From Pseudo-nitzschia pungens (Eukaryota > Bacillariophyta > Bacillariophyceae > Bacillariales > Bacillariaceae), in NCBI GenBank assembly GCA_037355855.1, contig CM074761.1, forward strand, positions 806,001-870,000: a stretch of 64,000 nucleotides of DNA. The letters run 5' to 3'. Below are positions 32,547 through 45,867 of this stretch, piece by piece. The notes beneath the pieces are model-generated. The model was not told the DNA's origin, ran no database searches, and saw only the letters and a list, made by a program, of their open reading frames with translations. The stretch's first letter is position 1, and each line of letters starts with the position of its first letter. The position numbers and the translations under genes are program-made.

Positions 32547-35500
32547 ACGTGCCATAACGAGCACCAACCACGACGACCACGATTCGCTGGAGGGATATAC
32601 CGGTGGCTGCAACCACGGCGGGAGCAGCAGCGACATTGGAGTTGGCGTTGGAGTTGGCGTCGGTAGCTTGAACATCCAGGTGCGGTGCGACGATTGCCGG
32701 GGATACATTTGCAACGGTTGCCACTGGTGCCACGAATTCCAGGCCAACCACGAGATACGGGTCTGCGATCGCTGCGACGCCTTTTACTGCCGGGGCTGCG
32801 ACGAAATGGACCAGTGCGACGACTGCGGAGAGGTGGTCTGCGGATCGTGCTCGACCCTGCTCAGCTGCAAGTTTTGCGGGGGCGGCCTCTGCGAGGAGTG
32901 CGCCACGGCGTGCGGACGGTGAGTAGAACGCTGCGACGAATTGCGGCATTGTATGTGTGTGATTGTTGTACGAGTCGTAAGCTGTATTGCGGCCTGATTT
33001 GGTATCGGGAGCGGAGCATGATATTGCAGCGAGGGATGTTGTACGCGAAAGCGGAATCGGAATCGGAATCGGAATCGGCGCCGTTGGATTGTGTGATCCG
33101 CCTTTGAAGTTTTTCACAAGAGGGTGCTGCGTTGTTTTTTTTTATCCGACTGGGGCTCGTGTTTGCAAAAGCAAAAGCAATAGCAATAGCAATAGCAAAG
33201 AGGCGCAGCAACAGAAATGCTCGTGCTTGTTTGCTTGGTACTTTCTCTTGCCCTTGACTCGTTTTCTCATGCGTCCCGTTTGCACGATTCCATATTTGCA
33301 AATAACCATTCAACCAACGAACCAATCAATCAATCAATCAACAGATGCGGCATTGTGCTCTGCAGCCGCGATGCCAAATTTGCGGTAGAATGCGACACGT
33401 GTCGGCTCTCCTATTGTCTGGTGTGCCTGGCCAGCGGCAGCAAAGATCCCTGTGTGAGGTGCGGTCACCGGCCGTCCAAGCGAATGGAACAATTGGTGCA
33501 CCTGCGGCTCAAGAGCATCTACAAGGCGTTCAAGAGCAGCAGCAGCAACGCCAACAGCAACAGCAACCACAACAATAGCAATAGCAATAGCAATAATAAT
33601 AGCAACCATGGCAGCGGGGGTGGAGGAAATAGCAGCAACATCAAGCGGAAGTGGAAAGGCGAGTGGCTCGCACGGAGGCGGGAACCTTCTCGGGAACAGC
33701 AAGGGCCACGGAGGACGATCGAGACGCAACAAACCAACCACGCTCCAGGACATGGTGGGAGACCACGACGATGAGGACGACGACGAAGACAACCTCGAAT
33801 GCGACGAGAACTATGTCAGCTACAACGACAATCACAATCACAATTACAGTCACAATCGCAACCACAACCACAAGTACTTACAGCAATCACTACCACAACA
33901 ACTACAACGACGAGGAAGAACACGAGCGGGTCGTGGATCCGGCCGTGTCGATGATGATGGGGGCCGCGGCGGGGGTCCTCCCCCACAAGTTTTGTCACGA
34001 CCTGGAACAGAACTACATTGCCGAACAGAAAAAAGCGGACGCGGCGGCGGAGGCGCTCCTGGCGGAACTCGAGGAGGAAGAAACCGCCATGGCGCAAAAG
34101 AAATCCAAAAAGAAAAAAAAGAAGGAACGGAAGAACGCCATGAAACACAACAAACAGCAGCAGCAACAAAAAGAACAGCAGCAAAAACAACAACAACAAC
34201 AACATTCGTCAGGGGACAAGGTTGATGGAAAGGGGGAAAACAATAATAAAAGTGGCGGCAAGGCACAAACGAAACCATCGACGACGAGGCAGGACGCGAC
34301 AGCGGCTGCCACGAATCGAGAAAGCGATCCGGTGGACGGGGACGCGTCTTCCGAGATGGATTCGACGGACCATGCTCTGAAAGACAACAACGACGACTCG
34401 GACGACAAGGCAGAGGGTCCCGAAGAGCCGAAAATGGATCCGGTCGAAAAGGAGCTGGTGGAATGCGTCAACACTTTTGATCTCGAGGGCATCGAAAGCA
34501 TTCTGTTTCGTCTCAAGGGTGTTCCGGGACGAGCGGCCCTGAGGAAAAACGCAAAGAAAGCCCTCAAGCGCTTGAAGCTCGAGCTAAACCCCCCTCCGCC
34601 GACGCCGCCGGAACCCAGGGTCGAAACGCAGAGCAAGGCGGAAAAGAAACCAGCCGGGCAATCGTCCAACCGGATGTCGTCCGGGATTGGCAAGGTTCCC
34701 GTTGTGGTTGTGGATCCGAAGGCCCAATCCAAGAAATCGACAACAAAGTCTTCTGCGGGACATCACGACAAGTCGAGCTACAACAACAACAGCAAGTCGT
34801 CGCATTCAAAATCGTCTCTGCACAAAACGAATTCCAGTAGCCGCTGCGAGGCCCAGGTAGAAATCGTTTCGAGACTGGTGGGATGGATGATCGGGAAGAA
34901 TGGCCAGCGGATCCGGGATCTCATGGAAGAAAGTGGGGCGAAAATATGGATCGACCAAGAGAAATTCAAGGGCCAAGAAACGAGAAACGTGTACATCAGC
35001 GGGGATCGCAAATCCGTGGACCACGCCGTTACGCTTGTCAACGATGTCGTCATCAACGCGCCTCCCCCGCAGGGCTCGGCCCATGCCACTGCAGCAGCTA
35101 CTGCGGCGATGGCCAACATGACGATGTCTCCAAAAGCCCCGGAACATGCGTCCGAACCCGTGACATTGCCTGTCACCGTAGAAGTCAAATCGGCATGGGG
35201 AAAGTCCACCGACAACAGCGCGGAAAACACACCGCCGGGCACGATACCAAAGCCGCCCGCTTTGATCTCGTCGGTGGCACTCATGGTTCCCGAGAAGCTA
35301 CAGAAGGAACATTCCAAAGCCCACGTGTCATCCGAAAGTCCAATAGGGAAAGAACCACCGGGACTGGCAACCAACTCCAGCACCCTCCCTGCCGAGGCGA
35401 CAAATCCAGCCGGTGATCCATCGCTTGCATCGAATCTTCGGCAGAAATCTGCAGAGCTGACCACGGAGATCGTTACCTGCGAAGCTAGATTCGTTCCTCT

Positions 35501-37243
35501 CTTGATTGGAAAGCGTGGATGGACCATCAAACACATCCAGGACGACAGCGGAGCTCGCGTCGATATCGATCAGAGCGTCACGCCGCGCCAGGTTAGGATT
35601 TCCGGCGTCAAGGCAAACGTTGACAAAGCGGTGACAATGGTTAGGGATGTTTTGAGTTATCCCCACGCTCAATTACAATCTTCGTCCGGAGGCGTAGTGG
35701 ATGACGTTGGTACTGGCCTACCGGGCATGCTTCAAGAGCACGGAGGTTCTGTTGCTGTTTCAAATCCAACCCAACAAAAGCTGCTCGCTGCCTCTGCGGT
35801 ATTGGAGCGTGATGCCACGAGAAACACAATATCGAGGCAAGACGAAAACAGCGATCGTATTCAATCACCGCCTCCAATGGTAGGAGATGCTAAGAGTGCA
35901 ATTTCTGCGTCATCGTCACTGTCGTCGACTCCCGAACCTTCTATGGCTTCGTCATCCAAAGGGTTTATCCCACCGCATCTACAAAATGGTCCGTTGCTAC
36001 CTCCACCTGCAGAACAGTACAACATGGAAAGCAATAATATATCACAATCATCTCCAAGTCCATTTTTGCAGCCCGAAGGAGGCATTACCGATGGACTTGG
36101 TGCTAGGGGTTTATGGCAACCGGCGGGGTTAGGTCCAGCAGCTATAGGGACAGTGGCTCCGCAGCCATTGTACACAGAAAATACGGGGCAAATTGGGATG
36201 CAGGTAGGTGGGCAAATGGTGATGCCACAGATTCATCAGCAACTCCAACAACAAAACCAACACCTTCAGTTGAACGCTGGAATGATTCTTGAGCAACAGC
36301 AACACAGAGGTAATCCGAATCATCAACAGCAGAGACTTCCTCAATCGTTCGGTCCCACCCCACAGATTTCACATGGAATGACCTTGCCATCCAACCCGAA
36401 TGGCAGTCCAACGGAACGCAACTCACAGTTTAACAATCAAACTATTGGAAACACCCAAATGCCTCACAATATGCATTCCACTTTGGGTGGCGGTACACCG
36501 TACAACCTATACACCAACGAGGGGGTACCTACAGCACGAACAATAGCAAGCAACGCCACTTAGAGATTTGATGCATCAAACTGGAAGTGGTGGTGGATCT
36601 GCGGTGTCATCTCCAATGAGAGCTGCCGGTTTTCGAGAAGGTGGCAATGGACTGTGGAATTCTGGTAATCCAAACTATTCATCCACTGGATTACCACCCC
36701 AGTCTTCCGGGTTACAGCCCAGGTCATCCAGCGGATTTTCCGCAGCCTCCATGGGCTTCTCATCGGGGCAGCACCAACAAAACAACGAGAGTGGCATTGA
36801 TAACTCTTTTGGGTACGCTACCTCCCATGCTCTTTCCTCGCAACACACTCTTCCGCACACCAATTCATTGCAAATCGGATCGAATGAATCACCACATTTT
36901 TCTTCCGTTATGCCACCTGTGCTAAGGAACGATGATTCGCTCATGATCGATAGTTTGTTCGGCCAGCACTAGTGGAAATGCTCAAACGTCAAGCAATACC
37001 GTCGCAAACAGCCTACTGACGGGTTTCAACGGATTGGCCTTATCTAGTGGGGGCAATGGAAGGAAGTCATCCGGCCTCTGGGACTTTACGGGTACCTGGC
37101 CTCAAAACGACGGGAATACTATGCACGATGCCAATGCTGCTGCCCCCAACGTTTCATCCATTGGGAACATCTTTGCGGACGATGGTCAAGACCGTCCGCA
37201 AGAGTCTCGTTTCAACTGGGACTCGACGAACACCAATCTTTGA
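31816..37243 (+). CDS. Cys-rich zinc-binding and double-KH-domain protein, two exons; four +1 frame slips
   Basis: Exon 1 is 31816-32918 (donor GGACG|GTGAGTAG) and exon 2 is 33345-37243 (acceptor CAACAG|ATGCGG), phase 2. Allowing four one-base slips (near 33647, 33878, 36560 and 36964) gives about 1,665 aa. The N-terminal third is low complexity with long Asp and Glu runs. A Cys/His-rich block (genomic 32675-33480) follows, with CDDCRGYICNGC, CDRCDAFYCRGC, CDDCGEVVCGSC and CDTCRLSYCLVC, likely binding several zinc ions in B-box/RING-like fashion. Two KH domains come later: GWMIGKNGQRI (about residue 870) and PLLIGKRGWTI (about 1075), both with intact GxxG loops. The C-terminus is Gln/Asn/Ser/Gly-rich. 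KH domains bind single-stranded RNA or DNA, so a post-transcriptional role is likely. The intron has GGAATC and AGCAAT microsatellites. Confidence 0.75.
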
Positions 37244-38983
37244 TTCCGATTGAAGAAAAGGGACAAAGATTCGATGTTCGTTTGATCAAAGAATGATAAA
37301 GAAGTAAGTCCACTGCTGCAAATCTGTTTCGGGACAAACAATACTGTGCGAGGAACAGATGCTTAGACCAAACAAACAAGAGACACGGAAGCAATCACTG
37401 CGCGTTTGCTCCGACAACAATCTTTGTTTCAGAATCTTCTCTTCGCTCATACTGGATACGTGGGCAAGATAATTTTCGTCAAATGTGGGCTATGCACGCT
37501 CTGTTTACTTTGAGTCATATCGCCGCTATCGACTTGAATAAAGAATATAAAATACTATTAATTATATTTTTTCCTTACAGAACTCTGCACCGACCATTGA
37601 GATGGGATCTCACAGATCATTCATTTCTACCTCTATCATTGTGCTTTTACCTTGCGTTTACAACCATTTGTCATGTAGTTTTGTTGTAGCTGAATGCCCT
37701 CGTCTCAATTTGTCTCAAATGAACTTCCAGATGAATGAGTCCTGGCGATAGAAATCAATCCAACCATAACTGTAATTCATATCCATACTAGGCACATGCT
37801 GGTTCTTAACTCACGAAAATTCAAACACCATTGAGGTTAAGCTGCTAGTAACTTTGGTTTTTACAATATCTATGGCATTCAAATTTCAATTGAAATGTAC
37901 TGAACTGTCATAAGCTACGAACTCCATGGGGACAGTTGAACTCTTATTTCAGTGGAGAGCAGGTCCAGTGAAAGCTGAAGATGACGCTGCTGAAGTAACG
38001 GAAGAACGCCGATGAAAGATGCTCAGGAAATCCGAAGAAAGAGGAAATCCAAGTCAAATTCGCAATGGTTCAAGAGAAATGGTGCATCTTCGACACTTCT
38101 TCGAGACAAATAAATGTCGTTTCCGCCATTGTAGAACTCTGGTATTCAAACCATCATTTTTCGTTATTCGTTGCTTATTTTTCATTTCAATCAACGGTAG
38201 TAATCTAGTAACGATTGGAACGCAAAAAGGGGATGCAAAATATGAAATACGGTAATTACAACATGCTGAAATAATACAAGTAATAATATTATTTACTTAC
38301 CATCAGTAGAATTTGAGATGTGATAGGCTGGGATTATTATGAGGTAGGAGTAACCTTATTCACGTGAGACCTATCTTTCTCTTACAAGAGGCTATTGAGA
38401 ACTTTTAAGGTAAGGTTACCGGTACCAGTCTGATTATTACACTTTGTTGAAGTTATTACGGTACTTCCTGAATACGCACCGTAGTTTCATATCCAAATTG
38501 AAAATACTGTACCGGTAGGACTACTAGAACGAAGTAAAAAATCATAATATCAAAATACGGTACTGTACGGTACACGTACTTTACGTTTTAAAAGCGAAGG
38601 TTTCCAATCTGGAACGCAAGAGAGAGAAGAAAGTTGTTCGTTCGCATGGAAGAGTTACTAGGTAATTACCAGTACATACCGGTACCGGCCACAACAAGTA
38701 GTAGAAGTAGTTCCATTGTCTGTCGCGACAAGATCTCAGTATCCTCCTATTAGGGTACAATTTACCTCAGGAGTAGTGATAATTGCCCTCATATCAATTC
38801 GAAAAAAGTCCAAGAGACTTTTCCTTATCTTACTGTACATTTTTGAACTGCCTTGGAGAGTTGCTTTGTGGGAAGATCATTCTCTTCCGAATATGTACGA
38901 GTAATTACTCTCTTGGCTCTTGGTGCACCGGAATCAATGAAGTTGTGAGCTGAGCCATTTCAAAACGCGACGTAAAAATCAAG
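37244..38983. other. Spacer upstream of class C receptor 2
   Basis: This 1.7-kb stretch has no recognised gene. From about 38340 it contains GTAAGGTTAC, GTACCGGTA and TACGGTAC words in quick succession. Confidence 0.45.
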
Positions 38984-41900
38984 ATGGCACCGATACCCCG
39001 TTTGCGAAGTGTGCCAGTTGTGAACAACAGTCTAGCCCAATACATCGACATCATACCAAAATCCAGCGTGCTCTACACTTTACCTGCCTTTGACGAACTA
39101 TTTGAGAGCGTCCCCGCGGATCGAATCAAACGGGAGTTGGACAAGCAGGTGAACAATGTGATTGAAGTCGACTGGAACACTCGTGATGATGATGATGATG
39201 ATGATGATGATGGCGACGAGGACGAGTACTATGAGTGGGCACATTGTCACGTCGTGGGCGTGCTCAACTTGTTGTCTGAAACTTCCAGCTTAATGGCATC
39301 ATCAATGGCTTTGGGAATCCAGCACTTAAATACCGGAGATTCATCTCTGGTCAGCAATTGGGGTGACTTGCGTGAATCCATGTGCAAAAACATGGCCTTC
39401 ACCATCGAATATTCCGATACGGAAAATAGTGCTGAAGTAGCCGTTGACGAGATCGTTGAACTAACGGAACGAAAGGTAGAAAAATACGGCCACAAAACGC
39501 CATGTTCTTTCGTTACAAACTCGAGGTCTGCGATTACGATGCCAACGACGCTATTGACAAACAACCGAGGATATATGGTGGTTGCAAGTGTAAGCACAAC
39601 GACTCAGCTGGATTTAAAATCACAGTATCCATTCTTTGCGAGAGTGATGCCAAACGACGCCGACAACGTCTTTCCGATCATGAACTATTTTGTAAACAAA
39701 CTCAATTTGAACTACTTGGCGGTTATCCATGTCAACGAAGCTTATGGTAATTCGTTCGGGGAAGCTCTGTTAAAGCTGAGAGACAACTTTAAGCATGCTC
39801 CAATCGTCAGAAGATTCGTGATAGATAGTTCAGGGGATACCATCGATTCAACTTTGAAGAAATTGAAAGATTCACAATTCACGTATGTTCTCGCCATTAT
39901 GCCGACCATGGCTTTTTACGACAAACTCATGACGGCTGCATTCGAGTTAAAAATGGCTGGCAATACCGAAGTGCCGTATCAATGGTACTTCTCGGATTCC
40001 TTCAGAGTACGGAGAAGCAGTCCGAACTCAACAAAAGTTCTAAGTCAGGCATACAATGGGACGGGTGCATTCAGCCCGAGTGCGGAAGGAATTCAAAACA
40101 ACACGAGTTACGAAGATTTTATTCTCCAGCTGAAGAATCTCACGGAAAATTCAGAAGATAGGAAATATGTCCATGATATGATACAAAAGCACACTTCCGA
40201 CTTGTTGGAAGAAGGCATTGAAGAAAAGAGTGGCAAACCTGCGTTGGATGAAATGAGATTCGACGTAGCCGCTTTCGTATACGATGCGACAATTGCGATG
40301 GGTTGGTCAGCATGTTTTGCATTGGGAAATAAAAGTGGTTTCACAAGCTCAGAGCAGTTCGATGCTTTGTCTGGGATTAAAACATTTGATGGTGTAACAG
40401 GAAAGATATATTTTAACAATGTAACAGGTTCAAGGACTATCAACAGCACATATTACGAATTGGTCAACTACGTAGCGGATGAAATGGTGGATGAAAAAAC
40501 TGGCAAGACTGATTTTGTTTTCGCCCCCACTATAACAAATACTTACTACAATGGATCGTGGATTGCTGGAGAGCAGCCATTTGTTTACGGGAATGGATTG
40601 CAAGAGAAACCTAAACAGTTAACACCAAGTGCCAAAGAGGATGACAAGATATTTAGATACATGAGGATTTTGGCTCTATTTCTCTCCGCCCTCACGATAA
40701 GTTTTGCCATTGGTATTGCCATCTGGACATGGTGTAACAGATCGGCAAGAGTAATTCAGGCAAGTCAGCCTTTCTTCCTTTATTTAGTCTCTTTTGGAGT
40801 CGCCATGGTGGCAACGTCGATCGTTCCATATACAGTGGTGGAAATTAAAGGGAACTTACCAGAAGCAAACGACGATTCAGAATCATTCGACAATGCGTGT
40901 ACTTCGATTGTTTGGTTCTTGTTCCCAGGGATATCCATGGTTTTCTCAGCTCTGTATACGAAAACGTATCGTATCAATTTGATGTACGTGATCACATTCA
41001 TCGTTTTTCGGGACCTTCAACCTGCTGCTAGATTTTGATTTTGTGGTATTCGCGATTGTCCGTCTATCTCACCTCATTCATACCCTCCGTTCAACTTGCT
41101 TTCCATATTTTAACAGCATGAAGCACTCGAAAAATTTTCGAAAAGTCAAGGTGACGACACGAGAAACACTGAAAATGATGGGAGTCATGCTAAGCCGTAG
41201 GTTCAACTTTATGGTAGATCGTTTGTCTTTGTCACATCATTGTTTATGATGATGATTCTGGTACTCTCTAACTGAATCCTTAATCCCTTTCGTCGAATGC
41301 TTCGTGTTTTGGGCAGTAAACATTGCTATATTAACAGTAATGACTATACATAAACCTCCAAAATATGAGACGGAAAATTTGTCCGAATCTGAATTTCAAA
41401 GGCCGAACGAAATTGGACTGTGCGTTTGGGAAGACCAGAGAGCGTACCTTGCTGTACTGATAAGTCTCAATATGTTGATTGCTGCACTATCTGCGTTTCA
41501 GTCCTGGCAAGCAAGGAAACTCTCAACCGAATTCGCGGAAAGTCGATACATCTTTACAGCTCTACTCATTACAATTATTCTGGGAATGGTTACGCTGCCT
41601 GTCCTCGCTTTGTCAAGAGAAAACCCGGCAACCAGGGTTTTTGTCTTCAGTGCTGGAGTTTTCATGTGTAAGTGTTTGTTCTTGCACAAATGTAGATCGT
41701 GTCCCTTTGTGAAATGCTCACTCTGTGTTTGTTTGTATTTTCTCCCCATTTCGACTCTATGAATATAGTCTGCATGAACATTCTCTTGCTGATTTTTGCA
41801 CCAAAAATTCGCTTTCATTATCAAAAAAAGAAGAATGGTCGAACCAGTGTTGTTCACGTTGGACGAATCGCAGGTAGATCCACTTCAAGAGCAAGTCAAG

Positions 41901-42040
41901 GAGAGTTAATCGTAACCACCCAATCCGCAAAAGAGTTGGCAGCTCGAGTAGCCGAACTGGAAAAGCTTTTGCGGGAAAAGGAGGAGGAACTGGTGGCTTG
42001 CAAACGCAATGAATTGAGGGACCCGAGCATTCATCCATAG
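38984..42040 (+). CDS. Class C (GABA-B-like) G-protein-coupled receptor 2
   Basis: Four exons: 38984-40983, 41117-41196, 41317-41667 and 41769-42040. Junctions TTGAT|GTACGTG to AACAG|CATG, AAGCC|GTAGG to GGCAG|TAAAC, and ATGT|GTAAGTG to ATATAG|TCTGC keep the frame and give 900 aa. An Asp run (about 67-76) precedes the Venus-flytrap region (KSQYPFFARVMPNDADN; AVIHVNEAYGNSFGEAL). The seven-helix part starts about 558 and contains ASQPFFLYLVSFG, YTKTYRINL and SWQARKLSTEFAESRYI. The tail carries a coiled coil (ELAARVAELEKLLREKEEEL), the type of segment that pairs GABA-B subunits. It is a paralogue of 9887-12719 but shares no intron position with it. The first exon contains no frame slip, in contrast to the neighbouring genes on its left. 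Confidence 0.88.
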
Positions 42041-43805
42041 CTTTGCGCAAGCGTTGTTGGTGGTTGTGCGTAGAACAAATTGTGGCAGCGCTAGGGATGC
42101 GATGATGTAATTTCTCGTTACAACTCCGAGACCTAAACTGGAACCAGCACTATTTCATACTATTAGATCTCCCGGTAGTTTTACGTGCAACTCTCTCATT
42201 CTCTTGGTTATCTGTCTCTCCTATCTGATTCAAAGTATGAGCCGTTTGAAACGGTTTGTTGTAACTGCTGTGCACTGCTATGGGTTTGACTCCTATGCCA
42301 TTCATGATTGTGTGCTTGTAGATAGACGCGCTGAAGTTAGACCTTGGAAAAAATCTTGTTCGTCGAGCCTCTGTCGATTTTATTATTTTTGATTCAATGG
42401 AAGCTCGTAGTAGTAAATATGGACGTTGGTTCGCGGCGGCGTCTTTCGTGAGCTTTGCGTACTCCACGCCATGTTCTTCTTGTGGAATTGGTTGGCGTAG
42501 TTCTCCTGGAGTCATTCGTCTCGCTTGCTTCTCCTACTGCTATCTATGCTGTCCCTCTGCCAACTCGTGTCTCTTGCTTCTCCTACTAGTACTGCTATCC
42601 GTGCTGTCCCTTTGCCAAAAGCTCAGAATCCCTTTTTTCTTGTCAGTACCTCCTCCGAACGTGAAAATTTGCCATTGCATCATTAGTTGTGCCGCATATG
42701 GCGGGCGCCGTTGATTCGCAGGAGGATCATTGTGTACAGGTTGATCATCACTTTCTCACACTCTTCATTATGGGCATTCACCTATCCTTAGAATGCATAT
42801 CATTTGCAATCCACTTTTCACTTGTCTTCTTGTTTATTCTTTTTTGATTTGCTTCACACTTCCGATTGTTTGTTTTCTTGGGAGAGATGGGAGACTCTTT
42901 AGCCCTACTACACTCACTACATTCGTATCTACCTTCACATCTACCTTCACGTTATGTTGTTCCTACGCATTTTGACTGACGAATACCTTTCTGTTCTGGT
43001 GCTGCTTTCATTTGTCCAACTCTACTACTACTAGTACTACTAGTAGTAGGAAGTGATCCAGTGGTCCATTGTATGGTTGGAACTTGGGATAATTCACTCA
43101 TAATATTTGCATGATTCTATTCTTCTGTCATATATTTTGGGATTGGGGCTTTCCTGTTGTTATTCTTCCTGATCGTACTACTACTACCTGACCAGGGACC
43201 AGCCTTTTTGTTCCGTTCAGCAGTTCTTATCCTCTACTACTAGTAGTAGTATTTGGGTGCCATCCTTGTTCGCAACAGTGCTTGGATGGCTCTCCTTTCT
43301 TTTCTTATCTCTTGCATGTTCTATTGTGTGGAGTACGAAGTAGGACTGCATTGCAATATATGTTTTCAATCCCCAGCATTCATCCGTCAGGGCTAGTACC
43401 GTATTCATTCAATTTTTCCATGGAGTGTTCCACCATAGTAGGCAGTAATTAGTGAATACGAAGTACGGAGGTAATCTTAGGACTATTGACGGATAGGAGT
43501 CCAAACGGTGAACGGAGAAGCAATACATTTTTTTGTCGTAACAGAACTCAGAGTGTTCGGTAATCTTGACTGCCATGGGAATAGTGAATAACCTTAGTCA
43601 CTCGTGCAAGTAGATTTTTGTCGGAAGCAATTTTTCTCCCTTGGCTCTTGCCTCGTGTTCAAAGTGCAATGTGTTTTGTGCTTTTAATGCCCAACTTATA
43701 GAAAAATAGAGGGAGAGAACGGACCTGATATTCTTACCGCTAATCTCCTCGACAACACACAATAAGAGAGCTGCAGAGCTGCTCGCCACGAGACTCAGAT
43801 AGATC
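42041..43805. other. Spacer without recognised gene
   Basis: It contains an imperfect direct repeat of about 45 bases (CTTGCTTCTCCTACT...GCTGTCCCT, at about 42528 and 42571), TCTACCTTCA runs near 42930, and short CTA/TAG microsatellites near 43021 and 43240. Open frames here encode only low-complexity Leu/Cys/Ser sequence. Confidence 0.45.
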
Positions 43806-45867
43806 ATGTCATTTCCTTTCGAATACGACGTGAAGAACGATCAGGATCCACCACCGCACAAACGTCAACGAGTGCTGCCAGAGGGAACCGACGGTCCGTT
43901 GGGTCCCATCGGATCGTCATCCACTGGAAACGAAACCCCACGAAACAATTCCGTCCACCCGGGTAAACCACCCCCTCTGTCAATCGATTCCGGTCCCATT
44001 TTCACCGATGTCGACGACCTAGTCGACGGCTGTTCCTCGGTGGAATCCGCCTTGGGAGTTCCGGCCCAGATTCTCTTTCGCCGGGTTGGCAGCGGGAGGG
44101 AAGCCCAATCGGGGCGGAAAAGACGACGCAAGCATCCTCTGCTGGCGCGCCAAGAGATGGAACAGTTCTTGCGATTGACCCTGCTGGCTCAAGAGATCGA
44201 TGCATTGGTGGATTTGTCCGAGTCGGTCTTGTCGAGGCGACGATTTGCGCGGCGTTTCCGCCGCGATGTTCTGATGCAGCGACCTCCGGGCACTCATGGA
44301 TCATCGCCACGCGATGTTCCGTGGAAGAATCCGTGGCTGATCACCCTGGGACCGATCCTGGACGTCCTGGAACAACGGCAGCCGCAACGCAGTCCATTGC
44401 GACGACCGTCGCCGGAACGTTGGCAACCAGGAGACCCACTGTACAAGATACTGTCCCATCCGGAACACCACACGCCTCGGCAAGACGTGCTCCAACACGT
44501 TCACGAGGAAATGACGCGTTTGTGCCACGAGTTGCAAGAATGCGGAGTTTACGAGATGGAACGATCCGCGGAACAAAATCGTTCGTTGGTAGCCTCCTTG
44601 ACGGACTTTGTCGGCTCCGACAACGACGACGATAGCGACGACAGCGACCGCGGAGAGGGTCAAGGCGATGGAGAGAAGAAAGCTTGTCGGGTGTCGGCTG
44701 TTCTGATTTTGGCAAGAGAGAAACACGCTCTCTCCAAATTACAGTATCACCTATCGAAGCGGGTTCGGTCCTTGTTGACGAGTTTGTGTTTTTCCCCCGT
44801 TTCGACAACCGGAGAGAGCAGCGGCAGCAGTTGTGACGGCGACATGGTTCATCGCAGTGGAAAAGACGACGAAGGCGAAAACAACAAAGGCAGCAAACAA
44901 ATCTTGTTCGACGACCATCTTTCCTCATCTTCTACCCTCGTGAGAACTGGCGGTAGCAGTAAGGAGTGCAACAAAAATGCGGATGAACGAGCAACGACTA
45001 ACCCACGAGGCCGCGATGGTATTGACGACGAGGACGACGAATCTTCCTTGATGTCCCTAGAAGAAACCATGACTCCCCTTGGTAGTTATTTGCGAGCAGC
45101 TCTTTAAGGGAGTTGACCTCAAGTCAATGGCAGTGCCGTCAACACCGAGTGTGAAAGAATCCAACGAAATCGATGGGGTTGACATTGAAGCAAGTCCACA
45201 AAGTAGGAGCGACCAGCGGCTGAGACAACAGCAATCCAACCAATCCAACACCGAACGCCTCCGGAGTGGAAACAAATTCGCCACCTCTTCGAGATCATGC
45301 GAGAAAACCGAGAGGGCAACTAATGATGCCCGGATCAACCACTCAATGGAGGCCTCTCAGAGGACTGCCGGAGCAGCGGCCGCGATGATGACACTTGCTA
45401 CGGAAAAGCCCGACCCCATCAATCACGGACCATCCAAGAGGAACATGCAGAGGGATCTATTCGGAAGCGAAGGAACTCGCAATCAGCCAGCTAGCATGGG
45501 TATCGGGGACAGTGCGAACACGCCGCGACAGAAACGATATTCGGGCATTCACGACGATGATGGTTCCTTTGTCGAAGATCCGCCTTCCGATGGAGAAGAA
45601 GGTCGGAATGACGAGAACGGTTCCAAGCGGCATGGCGTGACCAGAAACAAGAACCCGACCGCAACAAGCATGGGCATATTCGACGTGGTGGATGTGCTCA
45701 CACCTTGTTCGGAATCGGGGCAGCCGAGGGAAGAGCCACAACAAGGTTGCAACGAAGGAAAACACAATCGTAGCGACAATGCCGATGAGCAGATTTCCTC
45801 TCTATCGTCCCAATCATCACAAACGGCCGCGGAAGCCTTGACTCGCATGGTTCATGGGAAGCGGTAA
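43806..45867 (+). CDS. Unrecognised acidic/Ser-rich, probably nuclear protein; one +1 frame slip
   Basis: The frame from ATG 43806 encodes 433 aa and ends at TAA 45105. A second frame, one base ahead, continues to 45867. Joined by a +1 slip between 45071 and 45105 (dropping one T from CTTTAA gives ALKGVDLKS) the protein has about 686 aa. I recognise no family. Visible features are a putative nuclear localisation signal (SGRKRRRKHP, about residue 100), a helix-rich central block (about 115-345: LARQEMEQFLRLTLLAQEID; QHVHEEMTRLCHELQECGV; LAREKHALSKLQYHLSKRVR) and a long acidic/Ser-rich tail. The helical block looks like a conserved core. The last 15 bases (including the stop codon) belong to a tandem duplication that continues downstream. 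Confidence 0.6.

Noticed and set aside
31939..33117. A 392-codon minus-strand frame opposite the Cys-rich/KH gene
   Set aside because: It is an antisense shadow of Asp/Asn-rich codons, giving Val/Ile runs. The sense strand has clear zinc and KH motifs.
36555..36975. Programmed +1 shifting at stop codons by skipping the T of TAG/TAA
   Set aside because: Five slips can be placed at a stop, but the others (for example in the STAS-cNMP junction and the flavin-reductase-like gene) have no stop codon near the junction. One common stop-dependent mechanism does not fit all of them.
42397..42714. A Leu/Ser/Cys-rich open frame of 105 codons
   Set aside because: It spans an imperfect direct repeat of CT-rich sequence and shows no family resemblance.
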